DNA from: JAOUEA01 sp040882605
GTDB lineage: Bacteria; Actinomycetota; UBA4738; HRBIN12
NCBI GenBank assembly: GCA_040882605.1
Contig: JBBEAY010000003.1
Span: 62,001 to 126,000, forward strand
Length of the DNA stretch: 64,000 bases
Reading direction: 5' to 3'
Part shown: positions 25,573 through 34,111 of the stretch, piece by piece
Layout: each line of letters begins with the position of its first letter
How positions within the stretch are numbered: position 1 is the first letter of the stretch
The notes under the pieces: model-generated
What the model was told of the DNA's origin: nothing
Databases searched by the model: none
What the model saw: only the letters and a program-made list of their open reading frames with translations
Position numbers and translations under genes: made by a program

Positions 25573-26205
25573 TTGTACTCGATCGATCATGTGGTGCTCG
25601 CCGTGTCGGATCTCGACGAGGCGGGGGAGCGGATGCATCGCGACCACGGGCTGGCGTCGGTGCCCGGCGGTGTGCATCCACGCTGGGGCACTGGCAACCG
25701 CATCGTGCCGCTCGCCGACGACTACGTGGAGCTGATCTCGGTGGTCGATCTCGATGTCGGGCGCACGACGGTGCTCGGACGAGCGTTGCTGGCGCTCACC
25801 GAGGAAGGCCCCGATCGATGGTTCGCCGTGTGCCTGGCCGACACCGGGCTCGAGGCGACTGCGGCGCGGCTCGGGTTGGAGGTCTCGCCCGGTGCCCGCA
25901 CCCGCCCGGACGGCGCAGAGCTTCGGTGGCGAGGCGCGGGCCTCGACGACGATGCCCGCGACGCGTGGCTGCCCTTCTTCATCGCCTGGGACGTGCCGGC
26001 CGAGCTGCATCCGGGTCGCACGCCGATCCAGCACGATGCCGACGTGACGGGCATCGCGAGCATCGAGATCGTCGGCGACCCGAAACGCCTGCGCGACTGG
26101 CTGGGCCCAAAGGGTGACTCCCTACCATTCCGCTTGGTGGACGGCGACCCGGGCGTGCGGGCGGTGGAGCTTTCAACCGGGAGCGGCGCGACGCTTCCCC
26201 TGTGA
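25573..26205 (+). CDS. VOC-superfamily (glyoxalase-like) protein
   Basis: A 210-residue protein with the opening SIDHVVLAVSDLDEAGERM typical of VOC metalloenzymes, and a Glyoxalase_3-like arrangement in which a metal site is formed by His near residue 5 and Glu in DDYVELISV. The reaction is unknown. The start is a TTG at 25573 with GGGAGG 7 bp upstream (25561-25566); no ATG or GTG fits the first strand. It runs convergently toward the cystathionine enzyme gene. Confidence 0.75.
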   Translation: MYSIDHVVLAVSDLDEAGERMHRDHGLASVPGGVHPRWGTGNRIVPLADDYVELISVVDLDVGRTTVLGRALLALTEEGPDRWFAVCLADTGLEATAARLGLEVSPGARTRPDGAELRWRGAGLDDDARDAWLPFFIAWDVPAELHPGRTPIQHDADVTGIASIEIVGDPKRLRDWLGPKGDSLPFRLVDGDPGVRAVELSTGSGATLPL

Positions 26206-26220
26206 TCCGGGAAGCGATGG

Positions 26221-27411
26221 CTACATCGGGCGGCGACCGAGGGCTCGGGCGAGATCCTCGATCAGGTCGTCGGGGTGCTCGATGCCGACCGAGAGCCTCA
26301 CGAGGTCGTCTGGCACTTCGAGAGGAGAGCCCGCCACGCTCGCGTGAGTCATCGGGCCGGGTACCTCGATGAGCGACTCAACTCCGCCGAGCGATTCCGC
26401 CAGGAAGAATAGCTCCGTTCGTCTCGCGACATCGAGCGCCTTCTCAGCGCTTCCCAACTGGAATGACACCATGCCGCCGAAGTCGGCCATCTGCCGCTCG
26501 GCGATCGCATGACCCGGATGTTCCTCGAGGCCGGGGTACAGCACGTGCGTCACGGCCGGGTGGGTCGAGAGATAGCCGGCGATCGCCCGAGCACCCGCAC
26601 AGTGGGCTCGCATGCGGACGGCGAGCGTCTTGAGTCCCCTGAGCGCGAGGTAGCAATCCATCGGTCCCGGTACCGCGCCCACCGCGTTCACGAGGAAGCC
26701 GAGCCGCTCGATCCATTCCTCTTCGCTGGTGACGATCGCGCCCCCGATCAGGTCCGAGTGCCCACCGATGTACTTCGTCACGCTGTGTACCACCACGTCC
26801 GCGCCCAGGCCCAAGGGCCGCTGGAGCGCCGGCGTCGCGAACGTGTTGTCGACGACCACCTTCGCCCCATGCTCATGCGCGATCGCGCTCACGGCTTCGA
26901 TGTCGACGATCTTCAGCAGCGGGTTCGACGGGGTCTCGATCCAGACGAGTCTGGTCGCCTCTGTCAGCGCCGCCCCTAGCGCCTCGAGATCGCCGAGGTC
27001 GATCGTCGAGAACGTGAGGCCCCACTGGCCGAGCACCTTCGACAGCAGCCGGTAGGTGCCCCCATACACGTCGTCGGCGAGCACCACATGGTCGCCCGGA
27101 CGCAACGTGAGCAGCAGCGTCGTTTCGGCGCCGAGCCCGCTCGCGAAGGCGAACGCCTTCGCGCCGCCCTCGAGCGACGCGAGTGCCTGCTGGAACGCCT
27201 CGCGCGTCGGATTGCCGCCGCGCGCGTAGTCCCAGACCTTCGGCATGCCAACCTCGGGCTGCGCGTACGTCGAGGTCTGGTAGATCGGCACGTTGACCGC
27301 GCCGTAGGAAGCGTCCGGCTCCTGGCCCGCGTGGATCGCACGGGTCTCGAACCGTAGGTCTGGGCGCTCTTCAGATCGCGCTACCGCTTCGCTACTTGAG
27401 CGCTCTTTCAT
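26221..27411 (-). CDS. Cystathionine gamma-lyase / gamma-synthase family PLP enzyme
   Basis: A 396-residue Cys/Met-metabolism PLP enzyme. The opening FETRAIHAGQEPD and the motif VVVHSVTKYIGGHSD, whose Lys binds PLP, are diagnostic, as are SGLGAETTLLL and ETPSNPLLK. With a cystathionine beta-synthase two genes upstream on the same strand, gamma-lyase activity in reverse transsulfuration is the likely role, though gamma-synthase looks similar. Oddly, the first 12 or so codons lie inside a short dispersed repeat (27378-27404), so the N terminus (SSSEAVARSEE) is repeat-derived. Confidence 0.85.
   Translation of the reverse strand: MKERSSSEAVARSEERPDLRFETRAIHAGQEPDASYGAVNVPIYQTSTYAQPEVGMPKVWDYARGGNPTREAFQQALASLEGGAKAFAFASGLGAETTLLLTLRPGDHVVLADDVYGGTYRLLSKVLGQWGLTFSTIDLGDLEALGAALTEATRLVWIETPSNPLLKIVDIEAVSAIAHEHGAKVVVDNTFATPALQRPLGLGADVVVHSVTKYIGGHSDLIGGAIVTSEEEWIERLGFLVNAVGAVPGPMDCYLALRGLKTLAVRMRAHCAGARAIAGYLSTHPAVTHVLYPGLEEHPGHAIAERQMADFGGMVSFQLGSAEKALDVARRTELFFLAESLGGVESLIEVPGPMTHASVAGSPLEVPDDLVRLSVGIEHPDDLIEDLARALGRRPM
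27378..27404. repeat. Copy of a short dispersed repeat inside a coding start
   Basis: The 27 bp GCGCTACCGC, TTCG, CTACTTGAGCGCT match, with a few differences, the repeats at 235-263 near the start of the window. Here the element forms codons 3-11 of the cystathionine enzyme gene. Short repeats that extend reading frames are known in bacteria, but I do not recognise this family. Confidence 0.45.
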
Positions 27412-27418
27412 CGGCTCC

Positions 27419-28261
27419 TCATCGCATCTCGGGCGGCTTCTTCCAACCGCGGCTCTTCAGCTCGTCGAGCGCTTCGGCGCCCTCGCGCGCCTGGGCCCAC
27501 AGCCTGGCCTTGCGCTTGGCGTCGTGCCCGGGTGCGAACTCGCCTCGCACCAGTCGGTCGCACGACGCATCGCCGCACGCGCAGTAGGTGAACAGGGGCT
27601 GGGCGTCTCGTGGCACGGCCGTGCCGGGCCGGTATGGCGCCGCTGGCAGGGAGGCTGAGGGCACCACGATGACGCCTTCGCGGGGGTCTCCCGGAGCGAA
27701 GCGCTTGCCGTCGAGCGCGTAGAGCCCGGTGAGGGCGGCGAGTGTAGCGTCGACGCGATCGGGCGACGAGAGCTCGTCGGTACGCACTCCCTGAGCCCGA
27801 AGGACGGCCGACCGCCAGGCGTGCTTGCGCGTTCCCTTGGGCGCGAGGCACCCGGCGAGCACCACCGCCGTGGCGTGGGGGAACACCTCGAGCGCTTTGC
27901 CTCGCGGGCTTCCTGCCGAGTAGACGGGGAATCCCGCCGCAGCTGCCTGGGCGAAAACCTCGAAGCCCACCTCCATCCAGGCGAAGAACCTGTTGCCGAC
28001 GCCGTGGGCCTCGCTGGGCGTGTTGAACGAGGAGATGTTGAGCGCAGCGAGCTCCCGCTCGGTCAGGCGCGACCGTCCCGAGGCCGACCAACGGGGGGGC
28101 GAGTCGATCGCGATCACATCGGGGCGCAGGTCGCCTATGAGGTGCTGCACGTCGCGCACCTGTACCCGCGAGGACACATGCAGGGGAACGAGCCGCTCGT
28201 CGAGGAGCACGACGTCGAGGCCTTTGACGACGCCGACATCGATGCCGAGGGAACGCGCCAC
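27419..28261 (-). CDS. DUF429 protein (RNase H-like fold)
   Basis: A 280-residue protein of the DUF429 group, predicted to have an RNase H-like nuclease fold. It begins with SLGIDVGVVKGLDVVLLD (first acidic strand) and contains DVIAIDSPPRW (second acidic site) and EVFPHATAVVL. A C-terminal patch, CACGDASCDRLVRGEFAPGH, has three cysteines that might bind a metal. The GTG at 28261 lies 5 bp past the cystathionine beta-synthase stop, so it is in the same operon. Its function is unknown. Confidence 0.78.
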   Translation of the reverse strand: MARSLGIDVGVVKGLDVVLLDERLVPLHVSSRVQVRDVQHLIGDLRPDVIAIDSPPRWSASGRSRLTERELAALNISSFNTPSEAHGVGNRFFAWMEVGFEVFAQAAAAGFPVYSAGSPRGKALEVFPHATAVVLAGCLAPKGTRKHAWRSAVLRAQGVRTDELSSPDRVDATLAALTGLYALDGKRFAPGDPREGVIVVPSASLPAAPYRPGTAVPRDAQPLFTYCACGDASCDRLVRGEFAPGHDAKRKARLWAQAREGAEALDELKSRGWKKPPEMR

Positions 28262-28266
28262 CGACG

Positions 28267-29643
28267 CTATCGCTCGGCCTGTCGGCGATGGGCGATGAAG
28301 TCGAGCAGGTCGCTCCGGGTAAGCACCCCGAGCACCTGGCCGGCCTTCGCGACCAGCACGGCTGGAGCTCGCTCGAGCTGATCGAAGGCCGTCTCGATCG
28401 GCTGGTCCCACTCCACGAACGGGATCGGCGGCGCCATGACCTCGGCGACGTCGGCCTGCAGGGCGTCGGGGTCGCGGAAGACGCGCTCCAGCAGCTCGCG
28501 ATCGCGGATCGAGCCGACGAACTTCGTGACGTCGGCCGACTCCTCTCGCACGACCGGCGCCTGCGAGATCGAGCTCGCCTGCAACACGTCGATCGCCTGA
28601 CGCACCTTGTCGTGAGATCGCACGGTGATCAGCGGTGGCAGGTCGGCGCCCTTGGCCGACAGCACATGCTGCACCGTGACGACCTCTGGCCCTTCGAGGA
28701 ACCCGTACTGGCGCATCCAGCCATCTGAGTAGAGCTTCGAGAGGTAGTTGCGACCCGTGTCGGGCAACAGCACGACGATCGTGGAGTCCTTGCCGTAGTC
28801 TCGGGCCACCTCGAGCGCCGCGTAGACCGCCGAGCCGCACGAGCCGCCCACCAAGATGCCCTCTTGCCGGGTCACCGCTCGAGCTGTGAGGAATGCATCG
28901 CGATCCGCTACCCGGACCCAGCGGTCGACGACATCGGGGTCGAAGGTCTCGGGGAAGAAATCCTCGCCGATGCCCTCGGTGAGGTACGGGCGCGGCTCGT
29001 CGCCCGTGTACACCGAGCCTTCGGTGTCGGCGCCCACGATCACCACATCGGGGTTCTGCGACTTCAGATAGCGGCCGACGCCTGTGATCGTGCCACCGGT
29101 GCCGACACCGGCGACGAAGACGTCGAGTGTGCCGTCGGTCTGTTTCCAGATCTCGGGTCCGGTGGTGTCCAGGTGGGTCGCGGTGTTCTCCTGGTTGAAG
29201 TACTGGTTCGGCTGGAACGCGCCGGGGATCTCATCGGCGAGGCGCGACGCCACCGAGTAATACGACTCCGGCGACTCACGCGGCACGGCCGTCGGCGTGA
29301 TGATCACCTCGGCGCCGTAAGCGCGGAGCAGCGAGATCTTCTCCTGGCTCATCTTGTCGGGCATCACGAAGATGCACCGGTACCCGCGGACCGCTGCGGC
29401 GATGGCGAGACCGTGGCCGGTGTTGCCCGAGGTCGGCTCGACGATCGTGCCGCCGGGGCGGAGAGTTCCGTCACGCTCCGCCGCCTCGATCATGCGTATC
29501 CCGATGCGGTCCTTCACGGAGCCGCCAGGGTTCAACATCTCGAGCTTCGCGAGCACCGTGGGCGCCAGCCCGCGCGTGACCGAACGCAATCGCACGAGTG
29601 GTGTGTTCCCCATCGCATCGAGGAACGTCTCCAGCACCTGCAT
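28267..29643 (-). CDS. cbs: Cystathionine beta-synthase with two C-terminal CBS domains
   Basis: A 458-residue PLP enzyme joining serine and homocysteine into cystathionine. The PLP Lys is in NPGGSVKDRIG, the phosphate loop is AGVGTGGTITG, and EPTSGNTGHGLA matches the substrate loop. After the catalytic part (to about residue 325) come two CBS domains (about 335-455) that could bind adenosyl ligands, as in human CBS. The ATG at 29643 has GAGGGGG upstream. The lyase gene lies downstream on the same strand, giving the reverse transsulfuration route to cysteine. Confidence 0.88.
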   Translation of the reverse strand: MQVLETFLDAMGNTPLVRLRSVTRGLAPTVLAKLEMLNPGGSVKDRIGIRMIEAAERDGTLRPGGTIVEPTSGNTGHGLAIAAAVRGYRCIFVMPDKMSQEKISLLRAYGAEVIITPTAVPRESPESYYSVASRLADEIPGAFQPNQYFNQENTATHLDTTGPEIWKQTDGTLDVFVAGVGTGGTITGVGRYLKSQNPDVVIVGADTEGSVYTGDEPRPYLTEGIGEDFFPETFDPDVVDRWVRVADRDAFLTARAVTRQEGILVGGSCGSAVYAALEVARDYGKDSTIVVLLPDTGRNYLSKLYSDGWMRQYGFLEGPEVVTVQHVLSAKGADLPPLITVRSHDKVRQAIDVLQASSISQAPVVREESADVTKFVGSIRDRELLERVFRDPDALQADVAEVMAPPIPFVEWDQPIETAFDQLERAPAVLVAKAGQVLGVLTRSDLLDFIAHRRQAER

Positions 29644-29776
29644 CGATCGACCCCCTCGCGACGTGGACAGGCCTATCGTGCCACGCCGGGTGACGGGCGT
29701 CCCGAGGAACGGCCTTCCGCCCTGCGAAGTTTTCGGTAGAGCGACATGCTTCACCTCGGGGGATAAAGTGCCGAAT

Positions 29777-29851
29777 CCTCTGAAGTGCACGCGGCGACGC
29801 GCCTCTGAAGTGCACGCGGCGACGCGTGACAGAAGTGCACGCAGCGATCTT
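29777..29851. repeat. Three tandem 25-bp repeats
   Basis: Three copies of a 25-bp unit lie head to tail at 29777-29801, 29802-29826 and 29827-29851. The first two are identical; the third is diverged at both ends but keeps the core GAAGTGCACGC. The core holds the palindrome GTGCAC. The array ends 29 bp before the REC-GGDEF start codon and about 130 bp upstream of the cbs start. Regular spacing suggests binding sites for a regulator; the 237-bp gap holds no other gene. Confidence 0.65.
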
Positions 29852-29880
29852 GACGACCGGAGACGCGCGGGGGCGCAGGG

Positions 29881-30897
29881 ATGAGGACCGAGGGTGTGAG
29901 CGAGGGATACCGCACGGAGCGACCGGAGCTCGATGTCGCCGAAGCCGGGCAGGAAGGCGTCGGCGGCGGCGAGAGCTTGCTCGTGGTCGACGATGACCCG
30001 TTCATCGCTCGGCTGCTCGAGATCGAGTTGCGCGCCGCGGGCTACGACGTGCGAGTGGCGGCCGACGGCGCGCTCGCCCTGGCTGCCGCCCAGGAACGCT
30101 GCCCCGATCTGGTGTTGGCCGACGTCATGATGCCGAACATGGACGGGTTCGAGCTCACCCGTCGTCTGCGACAGGACGCCCGCACGGCAGCCGTCTCGGT
30201 GATCATGCTCACCGCTCGCGGGCTCTCCGCCGACAAGCTCGAGGGCTTCGCGATCGGCGCAGACGACTACATCGTTAAGCCGTTCGACACGCCGGAGCTG
30301 CTCGCGCGCATCCGGGGTGTGCTGCGGCGCTCGCGAGATACCCGCACACAGTCGCCGCTCACGGGCCTGCCGGGCAACGTTCGCATCGAAGAGGAGATCG
30401 AATCGAGGCTCGAGCGCGCCGAGCCATTCGCGGTCCTGTACGCCGACCTAGACCACTTCAAGGCCTACAACGACCACTACGGATTCATACGGGGTGACGA
30501 GCTGATCCAGGGCTCGGCGCGTCTGATGGGTGATGCCGCGAGGGGAGCGAGCGATGGGGCCGCTTTCGTCGGGCACGTCGGCGGCGACGATTTCGTGGTC
30601 GTCGTGGCGCCCGAGCTCGCCGCGCCGGTCGCCGACGCGATCGTGGCCGCGTTCGACGTGGCCGCGCCCGGCTTCTACGACGATGCGGACCGAGAGCGGG
30701 GGTACATCGAGGTCACGGATCGCCGGGGTGAGCTGCAACGGTTCGGCGTGGTGACCCTGTCGATCGGCATCGCGAGCACCTCGAAGCGAGTCTTCCAGCA
30801 CTACGCCGAGGCGGTCGCGGTCGCGACCGAGATGAAGCAGTACACGAAGGGGTCCGAGACATCGTCGTGGACCATCGATCGCCGAGTCGGCGAGTAG
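29881..30897 (+). CDS. Response regulator with GGDEF (diguanylate cyclase) output
   Basis: A 338-residue two-domain protein. The receiver domain (about 30-150) has VVDDDP, the phospho-acceptor Asp in LADVMMP, Thr in MLTARG and Lys in IVKPFD. The output domain (about 165-330) has DLDHFKAYND and the active-site loop as GHVGGDDF, a permitted GGDEF variant. The inhibitory I-site (R-x-x-D before the loop) is missing, so product feedback may be absent. It would make cyclic di-GMP on phosphorylation. Three 25-bp repeats precede it, and a REC-EAL gene faces it. Confidence 0.88.
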   Translation: MRTEGVSEGYRTERPELDVAEAGQEGVGGGESLLVVDDDPFIARLLEIELRAAGYDVRVAADGALALAAAQERCPDLVLADVMMPNMDGFELTRRLRQDARTAAVSVIMLTARGLSADKLEGFAIGADDYIVKPFDTPELLARIRGVLRRSRDTRTQSPLTGLPGNVRIEEEIESRLERAEPFAVLYADLDHFKAYNDHYGFIRGDELIQGSARLMGDAARGASDGAAFVGHVGGDDFVVVVAPELAAPVADAIVAAFDVAAPGFYDDADRERGYIEVTDRRGELQRFGVVTLSIGIASTSKRVFQHYAEAVAVATEMKQYTKGSETSSWTIDRRVGE

Positions 30898-30939
30898 CAC
30901 GCCGAAGCCGCGGGTCGACGCCCATACGGCACCGACCGC

Positions 30940-32145
30940 TCAGGCCAGCGGGCCGGGTTCGCCCAGGAAGAAACCCTGCCCGAATCCGACGCGGAGCTCG
31001 CGAAGGGTCTTGAGCTCCTCCGCGGTCTCGATGCCTTCGGCCACGAGCGAGAAGTCCATCTCTGCGGCGAACGAGACCATCGCGGCGGCGAGCGCGCGCT
31101 TGGCCCGATCTGAGTCGATGCCTCGAGTAAGGCTCATGTCGAGTTTCACGATGTCGGGCGCGATGCGGAGTGTGTGCCGCAAGCTCGCGAACCCCGCGCC
31201 CGCATCGTCGATCGCGACCCTCGCGCCGCGGGCGCGCAACGGCGCGAGCGAATCGACGAGCGTCGCATAGTCCTCGACCGCTTCGTGCTCGGTGATCTCG
31301 ACCACCAGCCGGTCGGCGTGCGGCTCGAGGAGCGCCGCCAGCTCGGTGGAAAGCGCGGCGCGATGCGAGCAGTTCACCGCCAGATAGACATGGGGCGGGA
31401 TCTTCGGCAAAGCATGCAGGGCCTGCTTGAGGGTCACGAGCTCGAGCTGCACCCCGAGCGCCAGCGACACGGCCTCGGCGAACCACTCGTTCGGAGGTCT
31501 CGGCGGCGGCGTCGAGAACCTTGCCAGCGCCTCGACGCCGACGACAGCCTCGGTCGTGAGATCGACGATCGGCTGGAAGGCCATCGACACGCCCTCGCCG
31601 GCCACGAACCGTTCGATCTCGCCGCGACGGACCTCGACCCGTTGTTGCTCGGCGTCCTCGCGACGGAGCTGCTTCGAGAGCTCGGCCACGATGCCGGAGA
31701 TCACCTCGGCCGACAGACTCGCGCCGCCGGCCATGACCTTCTGGATCGAGCCGATGATCTCCTCGCCGGTCGTGCCCTTCACGAGGTAGCCGACCGCGCC
31801 CGCCCGCAGCATCTCGAGCACTGTGGGACGGTCCTCGAAAGCAGAAAGTGCGATCACCCTCGTGTCGGGGGAGCATCGCGCGATCTCTCGCGCGGCGCGC
31901 GGCCCGCCTCCGGCCGGCATCGAGACGTCGACGAGCGCCACGTCGGGGCGAGAGTCGCTCGCGATCGCGATCGCCTCGTCGGCGTCGCCGGCCGTGCCGA
32001 TCAGCACGACGTCGTCCTCGTGCGCGATCAGGTCCGCGAGCGCGACGCGCAGCGCGGGCTCGTCGTCGGCGATCAGCACGCTGATCGGTCCCGATGCAAG
32101 CCCACCCGCGCCATCGGTGTCGTAGGGGGAAGTTCCGACGGCCAT
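30940..32145 (-). CDS. Response regulator with EAL (cyclic-di-GMP phosphodiesterase) output
   Basis: A 401-residue protein. The receiver domain (about 20-140) has IADDEP, LVDVSMP, ALSAFED and YLVKG. The EAL domain (about 170-400) keeps every catalytic marker: VEALARF, VNCSHR, VVEITEHE, AIDDAGAGFASL, VKLDMS, AEGIET and GFGQGFFLG. It should therefore degrade cyclic di-GMP. It converges on the REC-GGDEF gene, 42 bp between stops, so synthesis and breakdown regulators sit side by side. Neither has a kinase beside it. No clear ribosome site precedes the ATG at 32145. Confidence 0.88.
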   Translation of the reverse strand: MAVGTSPYDTDGAGGLASGPISVLIADDEPALRVALADLIAHEDDVVLIGTAGDADEAIAIASDSRPDVALVDVSMPAGGGPRAAREIARCSPDTRVIALSAFEDRPTVLEMLRAGAVGYLVKGTTGEEIIGSIQKVMAGGASLSAEVISGIVAELSKQLRREDAEQQRVEVRRGEIERFVAGEGVSMAFQPIVDLTTEAVVGVEALARFSTPPPRPPNEWFAEAVSLALGVQLELVTLKQALHALPKIPPHVYLAVNCSHRAALSTELAALLEPHADRLVVEITEHEAVEDYATLVDSLAPLRARGARVAIDDAGAGFASLRHTLRIAPDIVKLDMSLTRGIDSDRAKRALAAAMVSFAAEMDFSLVAEGIETAEELKTLRELRVGFGQGFFLGEPGPLA

Positions 32146-32292
32146 CGGGGGGACGCTACCGGTCGTTCGGTGGTGGCTCAAGCACATCGGGCACCCACTG
32201 CGACGCGCGCCGCTCCAGCCGGACGTTGCGCGCCGCGGAAGTAACATCGCGCCGAGGCGTGACGAGCCGAGCAAGCTCGGGGAGGCTGAACG

Positions 32293-33957
32293 ATGACCGC
32301 TCGAGAGATCCGGGCACCTCGTGGGAGCGAGCTCACCTGCCGTTCGTGGCCGCAAGAGGCCGCGATGCGCATGCTCATGAACAACCTGGACCCTGATGTC
32401 GCCGAACGCCCCGAGGACCTCGTCGTCTACGGGGGCACGGGCCGCGCTGCTCGCAGCTGGGACGCCTACGACGCGATCGTGCGAACCCTGCGCACCCTCG
32501 CCGACGACGAGACCCTGCTCGTGCAGTCAGGCAAGCCGGTGGGCGTCTTCCGAACGCACGACATGGCGCCACGCGTGCTGATCTCGAACTCGATGCTCGT
32601 GCCCAAGTGGGCCGACTGGGAGACCTTCCGAGCGCTCGAGGCGCAGGGACTCACGATGTACGGGCAGATGACCGCGGGCTCGTGGATCTACATCGGCACC
32701 CAGGGCATCTTGCAGGGCACCTACGAGACGCTCGCCGAGTGCGCCCACCAACACTTCGGCGGCTCGCTCGCCGGCACGATCACGCTCACCGGCGGGCTCG
32801 GCGGCATGGGGGGCGCCCAGCCGCTCGCGGTGACGATGAACGACGGCGTCGCGCTCTGCATCGAGGTCGACCCCAGCCGGATCGAGCGCCGCATCAAGAC
32901 CCGGTATCTCGACCGCGAGACCGCTGACCTCGACGAGGCTCTGCGATGGGCAGACGAGGCGAAGTCAGCCAGGGAAGCCGTCTCGATCGGCCTCGTCGGC
33001 AACTGCGCCGATGTGTTGCCCGAGCTGGCGCTTCGTGGGTGGGTGCCCGACATCGTCACCGACCAGACGAGCGCCCACGATCCGCTCGGCGGCTACGTGC
33101 CGTCGGGCCTCTCGCTCACCGAAGCGGCCGAGCTGCGCGAGCGCGACGCGGCCGACTACGTGCGTCGTGCAGAAGCCTCGATGGCCGCCCACGTCGAGGC
33201 GATCGTGGCCCTTGCGGCCGCCGGCGCGGTCGCCTTCGACTACGGCAACAACCTGCGCGCCGGCGCGGAAGCCGGAGGGCTCACCCACGACGTCGCCTTC
33301 AGCTACCCGGGGTTCGTGCCGGCGTTCGTGCGCCCGCTATTCTGCGAGGGAAAGGGCCCGTTCCGATGGGCGGCGCTCTCAGGCGATCCAGCCGACATCG
33401 CGGCCACCGACGCTGCGGTGGCTGAGCTATTCCCCGAGAACGAAAGGCTGCAGCGGTGGCTGCAACTCGCGTCCGAGAAAGTGGCGTTCCAGGGGTTGCC
33501 GGCGCGCATCTGCTGGCTCGGTTACGGGGAGCGAGATAGGGCGGGCGAGCGGTTCAACGAGCTCGTCGCGCGCGGGGTGGTGAGCGCTCCGATCGTGATC
33601 GGGCGAGACCACCTCGATGCGGGAAGCGTGGCGAGTCCGAACCGCGAGACCGAGGCGATGCTCGACGGTTCCGACGCGATCGCAGACTGGCCGATCCTCA
33701 ACGCGTTGATCAACACGGCCGCCGGCGCGCACTGGGTGAGCGTGCACCACGGCGGCGGCGTCGGCATCGGCTACTCGATCCACGCGGGCATGGTCGTGGT
33801 CGCCGACGGGTCGGCGAACGCCGCCGAGCGATTGCAGCGAGTGCTCACCTCCGACCCCGGTATGGGCGTCGTGCGACACGTCGACGCCGGATACGACAGG
33901 GCGATCGAGGTTGCGCACGACCGAGGCGTGCGCACGCCGATGGATGAGAACTCTTAG
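32293..33957 (+). CDS. hutU: Urocanate hydratase
   Basis: A 554-residue NAD-dependent enzyme, the second step of histidine degradation (urocanate to imidazolonepropionate). Family landmarks are MLMNNLDPDVAERP near residue 24, VYGGTGRAARSW, GGLGGMGGAQPLAVTMN (NAD binding), the active-site region TDQTSAHDPLGGY, and VHHGGGVGIGYSIHAG. Length matches HutU. The ATG at 32293 has GGGGAGG 8 bp upstream. A gap of 154 bp with a palindrome separates it from the pepE-hutH pair. Confidence 0.95.
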   Translation: MTAREIRAPRGSELTCRSWPQEAAMRMLMNNLDPDVAERPEDLVVYGGTGRAARSWDAYDAIVRTLRTLADDETLLVQSGKPVGVFRTHDMAPRVLISNSMLVPKWADWETFRALEAQGLTMYGQMTAGSWIYIGTQGILQGTYETLAECAHQHFGGSLAGTITLTGGLGGMGGAQPLAVTMNDGVALCIEVDPSRIERRIKTRYLDRETADLDEALRWADEAKSAREAVSIGLVGNCADVLPELALRGWVPDIVTDQTSAHDPLGGYVPSGLSLTEAAELRERDAADYVRRAEASMAAHVEAIVALAAAGAVAFDYGNNLRAGAEAGGLTHDVAFSYPGFVPAFVRPLFCEGKGPFRWAALSGDPADIAATDAAVAELFPENERLQRWLQLASEKVAFQGLPARICWLGYGERDRAGERFNELVARGVVSAPIVIGRDHLDAGSVASPNRETEAMLDGSDAIADWPILNALINTAAGAHWVSVHHGGGVGIGYSIHAGMVVVADGSANAAERLQRVLTSDPGMGVVRHVDAGYDRAIEVAHDRGVRTPMDENS

Positions 33958-34036
33958 CCGCTGGGCAAGGGGCAGGCGGCCCCGCGTCGTTTCCGGTGGC
34001 ACGAAGCACTTGGCTACCAACGAGCCGCATCGTTGT

Positions 34037-34066
34037 ATCGTTCAAGCGTTCAAGCGATTGAACGAT
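34037..34066. promoter_or_regulatory. Candidate operator before the pepE-hutH pair
   Basis: The more AT-rich stretch between hutU and the peptidase gene holds a perfect inverted repeat ATCGTTCAA (34037-34045) and TTGAACGAT (34058-34066), and nested in it GTTCAA-N4-TTGAAC (34048-34063), plus two direct CGTTCAAG units. A possible promoter lies just upstream (TTGGCT at 34010, 18 bp, TGTATC at 34034), so a repressor bound here would block transcription. Palindromes of this size are typical of TetR- or GntR-like regulators. The regulator is not in the window. Confidence 0.45.
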
Positions 34067-34111
34067 TCCGCAAGGAGTATCGCCGCGCGATGAGACCTCT
34101 ATCCTGACGCG

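Noticed and set aside
29777..29851. Possible CRISPR array
   Set aside because: Repeats are directly adjacent, with no spacers, and only three copies exist. No cas genes are in the window.
34048..34063. Second LexA box (GTTCAA-N4-TTGAAC)
   Set aside because: The half-sites are reversed relative to the consensus GAAC-N4-GTTC, so it does not fit LexA.
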